Positions 61,901-64,000 of a DNA stretch of 64,000 bases are shown here, one piece after another. Source of the stretch: Scortum barcoo. Its lineage: Eukaryota; Chordata; Actinopteri; Centrarchiformes; Terapontidae. Location: NCBI GenBank assembly GCA_023238725.1, contig CM041540.1:5648708-5712707 (forward strand), in the 5' to 3' direction. The number at the start of each line of letters is the position of its first letter. The first letter of the stretch is position 1. Under the pieces are notes generated by a model that was given only the letters and a program-made list of their open reading frames with translations, searched no databases and was not told the DNA's origin. Made by a program: the position numbers and the translations under genes.

Positions 61901-61989
61901 TTCCGGTCCATATCAACACTAACCCCACACCAAAAATATCACAAAATCAACCTTTAAAGTACGTCAAAAGCGGCACTGCTGTGTCTCAC
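58911..61989. other. Intronic stretch next to the first coding exon
   Basis: Apart from the purine-rich tract, I see T-runs (60369-60379, 61041-61051) and an A-run (61375-61384). No second coding exon is visible. Confidence 0.55.
59327..59491. repeat. Purine-rich low-complexity tract
   Basis: 59327-59381 is all purine except one C, and 59433-59491 is nearly so (GAGAGAGAGGGTGGGTGGGA). A CpG-containing segment separates them. Such mirror-like tracts can form triplex DNA. It is not coding. Confidence 0.7.
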
Positions 61990-62245
61990 CTGTGGCAGGG
62001 CGGAGCTGAGCTGGCGTTGCAGAGAGTCGCGGTCGTAGATGACGTCCTGGAGGTGCTGCTGGGCCAGGCCGAGGCTCTCCTGGGTCTCCCGCAGTGTGTC
62101 CAGCAGCCGGTCCCTCTCGTCCAGCATGTTGACCATCAGCTGCTCAAAGTGGGAGTCCGGGTCCGAGGCGCTGCTCTGAGAGCCGCGCTGGCTCAGCGCC
62201 GTGTCCTCGCTGATGGTGGGCATCACCTCGCACATCATCTTGGCA
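61990..62245 (-). CDS. ppfia2: liprin-alpha (PPFIA2-like), first coding exon
   Basis: Liprin-alpha proteins are cytoplasmic scaffolds of the presynaptic active zone. The family binds LAR-type receptor phosphatases, RIM, ELKS/CAST and KIF1A through N-terminal coiled coils and C-terminal SAM domains. The exon encodes 83 residues from the ATG at 62238 (a second ATG follows at once): MMCEVMPTIS, a Ser/Gln-rich linker with SQRGSQSS, then the start of the coiled coil (SHFEQLMVNMLDERDRLLD, VIYDRDSLQRQL) ending in ALPQ. The SQRGSQSS linker and the YDRDSLQRQL segment fit my memory of liprin-alpha-2 better than alpha-1, -3 or -4. The coding part is 61990-62238. It ends in phase 0 at CAG|GTGAG (donor 61985-61989). 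Upstream, a pyrimidine-rich tract ending GGCAG at 62246-62250 is a plausible acceptor, leaving seven 5' UTR bases (TGCCAAG) before the start. The other roughly 1,100-1,200 residues lie outside the window. Liprin-alpha is near certain; the alpha-2 paralogue is likely. Confidence 0.93.
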
Positions 62246-64000
62246 CTGCCGGCAAGGAGGGAGATCAGAGATTAGAGTTTCGCAATAACGGCGTCCCCAG
62301 TATAATGCCGCTGTTGCATTTAACTATGTAAAGCACGCAGCGCGTTCTGCACAATTATTAGCGCCACTGATCGAAATAACAACTTTTATGCGTTTATCTT
62401 CGAGCTAATTTCATGCCACATTTTATGTACATTTTCTGTCCTCTACATTTCTGTTGACCCCCACGAGGAAATTAGCCCCCATTTGTTAACCTCAATCTGA
62501 AATAACAGCAACAGCTCAACCGTCTATTGCAAGGTCAACGAAGCTGGTCGAATGGAGCTCTATCGCTGGTGAGGGCAGCTCTGAAGGGCAACATTAAATC
62601 ATTCAGAGTTCATCCCTGACTGACCTGTGAACCAAATCCTTTACAACCACACAATGTCCATTCATGACTCCACATCACTGGTTATATATCTTTGAGCTGT
62701 CAGCAGTAAAACCAAAGAGTGATGTTTCCTTCTCAGACAGTTTGGTTTAAACAATTTTGAGTTGTGAGAAGATAAAACCCTCAAATATTTAGGTAAAAAA
62801 AGCAAAGATTTGAGAAAAGTCATCTATTTTTCCAATCTTGTGGATTATCTTGCAACTCCCTGATTAACCCTGATTAATCGTGTGACCCTTATGGAGAGGT
62901 CTCAACCTCCAGGTTTGCATAATTGCATAATTTAAACCAAAGTACACAAGATGATGGTTTAAAACATAGCTGTCTTGCTGCCTGTGTTTTGTATTCATAC
63001 CACAGTGACATTAATATCACAGTAAGAATAAAGACTCTGCTGGTGCTAAAGATGAGCTTTACATTCATAGTAAAACAAATATGTGTCCATGTCTGCTACA
63101 TGTGTGAATACCCACTATTACTATTTGCATGGCTGTGCGCATGTGACTGGGCCTGACACAGTTGGAGCTCGGTTCAGCGTCATTTCGGCGTTTCAAAGCT
63201 GCAGAGACGTCTTGGGAGGCTGGGCGCTCTGCCCTAGATTTCACGCTTGTGCTGTTTAATGGGCCAGCCCAGATCGAGTTGCATAATACACCATATCTAT
63301 GCTATAGTGGATATGTGAAGCCATATTCCAGCTTCCCCGAGGGACCTCAAGCCGCCTCAGGAGCCGATCTAACCGATGGCTGGTAGCTCACGAGCTAAAA
63401 CCACGTCTGCATCATCGTCGACGGAGTCACGTGATACGGCAGGCTGAGGCGAGGTACAAGTTATTAAAGTTTAAAGAGGCATGAGATAAAGCATGAGAGG
63501 TAAACTTGGGATACGCCATTAAAGATGATTCTTTTGAATCAGATTGTTTTGTTTTTGTTTTGTGTAAGTGCACAACGACTGTGTTTGATTTGAAACAACT
63601 CTAACTCTGTCAAAATCTATGCAACACACAAGAAAGTACATCTATACGCTAACGGAAGTATCCAAATCGAGACGGCACGCAATTTCTGATGCAAATCTCA
63701 TAAATGCATTCTTCTGATTTAATTTCTGAATGGCTGGATTTACCTCAGTATCACATAGATAATGCAGTCATTTATTGCAGACCTTCCAGAGCAACTAATA
63801 CTGACATTAATCATGATCAATGATATAAGCTCACGTGGGCGGCAAGCCAAATGCACTTTGATTATTTCCTTTTTTTTTTTTATATACCGCCTAATGATAT
63901 GCGCAATACTTTCACTACAGGTTAAAATCACTTGGATTTAATCTTAACATCACACTGTAGTAATTCAATGTGTTGACCCAGGCCAGGTTTACGCAGTGAG
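62246..64000 (-). other. ppfia2: Sequence upstream of the start-codon exon (probable 5' UTR intron)
   Basis: The pyrimidine-rich tract and AG just before 62245 suggest the start-codon exon is internal, with a non-coding first exon farther right, outside the window. Apart from one interspersed repeat at 62690-62916 I see no gene here. No CpG island or recognisable core promoter is present up to 64000. The frames in this interval are short and show no family similarity. Confidence 0.55.
62690..62916 (+). repeat. Teleost interspersed repeat, family C
   Basis: TTTGAGCTGTCAGCAGTAAA, TCTCAGACAGTTTGGTTTAA, TTTCCAATCTTGTGGATTAT, ATTAATCGTGTGACCCTTAT and GGTCTCAACCTCCAGG are collinear with the family as I remember it. 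It lies just upstream of the start-codon exon. Confidence 0.6.

Overview
The window reads as vertebrate nuclear DNA, most likely from a percomorph teleost. Supporting signs are long AC, TA and TTTC microsatellites, a Tc1-like transposase fossil, the 3' end of an L2-type LINE, and several interspersed sequences that I recognise as widespread in spiny-rayed fish. There are no prokaryotic features: no operons, no dense coding, no CRISPR array. Almost all open frames of 60 codons or more look like chance or repeat-derived frames.

One real protein-coding gene is visible. On the minus strand, 61990-62245 is the first coding exon of a liprin-alpha gene, best matched to ppfia2. It carries the family's N-terminal 83 residues, a good splice donor and a plausible acceptor. 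I recognise no other liprin exon, so 1-61989 is best read as one intron of more than 61 kb, and 62246-64000 as sequence upstream of the start-codon exon (5' UTR intron or promoter-proximal DNA).

Inside the intron the most notable items are: (1) a full-length 21-bp consensus RE1/NRSE (REST-binding) site at 6280-6300; (2) a CpG island at 14941-15541 that holds, on the gene's strand, a 27-codon frame ending in phase 0 at a consensus GC-type splice donor. This could be an alternative first exon that would join the liprin reading frame; (3) two CTCF-like motifs in convergent orientation (3135-3149 and 27587-27601) that bracket both, although such motifs are expected about twice by chance in a window this size; (4) a small ORF at 28529-28693 with a strong start context.

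Mobile and repeat DNA: a 5'-truncated, frameshifted Tc1/mariner fragment (29304-29749), a 5'-truncated L2-type LINE on the minus strand (38363-39365), at least four families of degenerate teleost interspersed repeats, and many microsatellites, including TA tracts of 36 and 52 units. The remainder is intronic sequence of mixed base composition. Some of it is CpG-rich and may include conserved non-coding elements, but that cannot be shown from one sequence.
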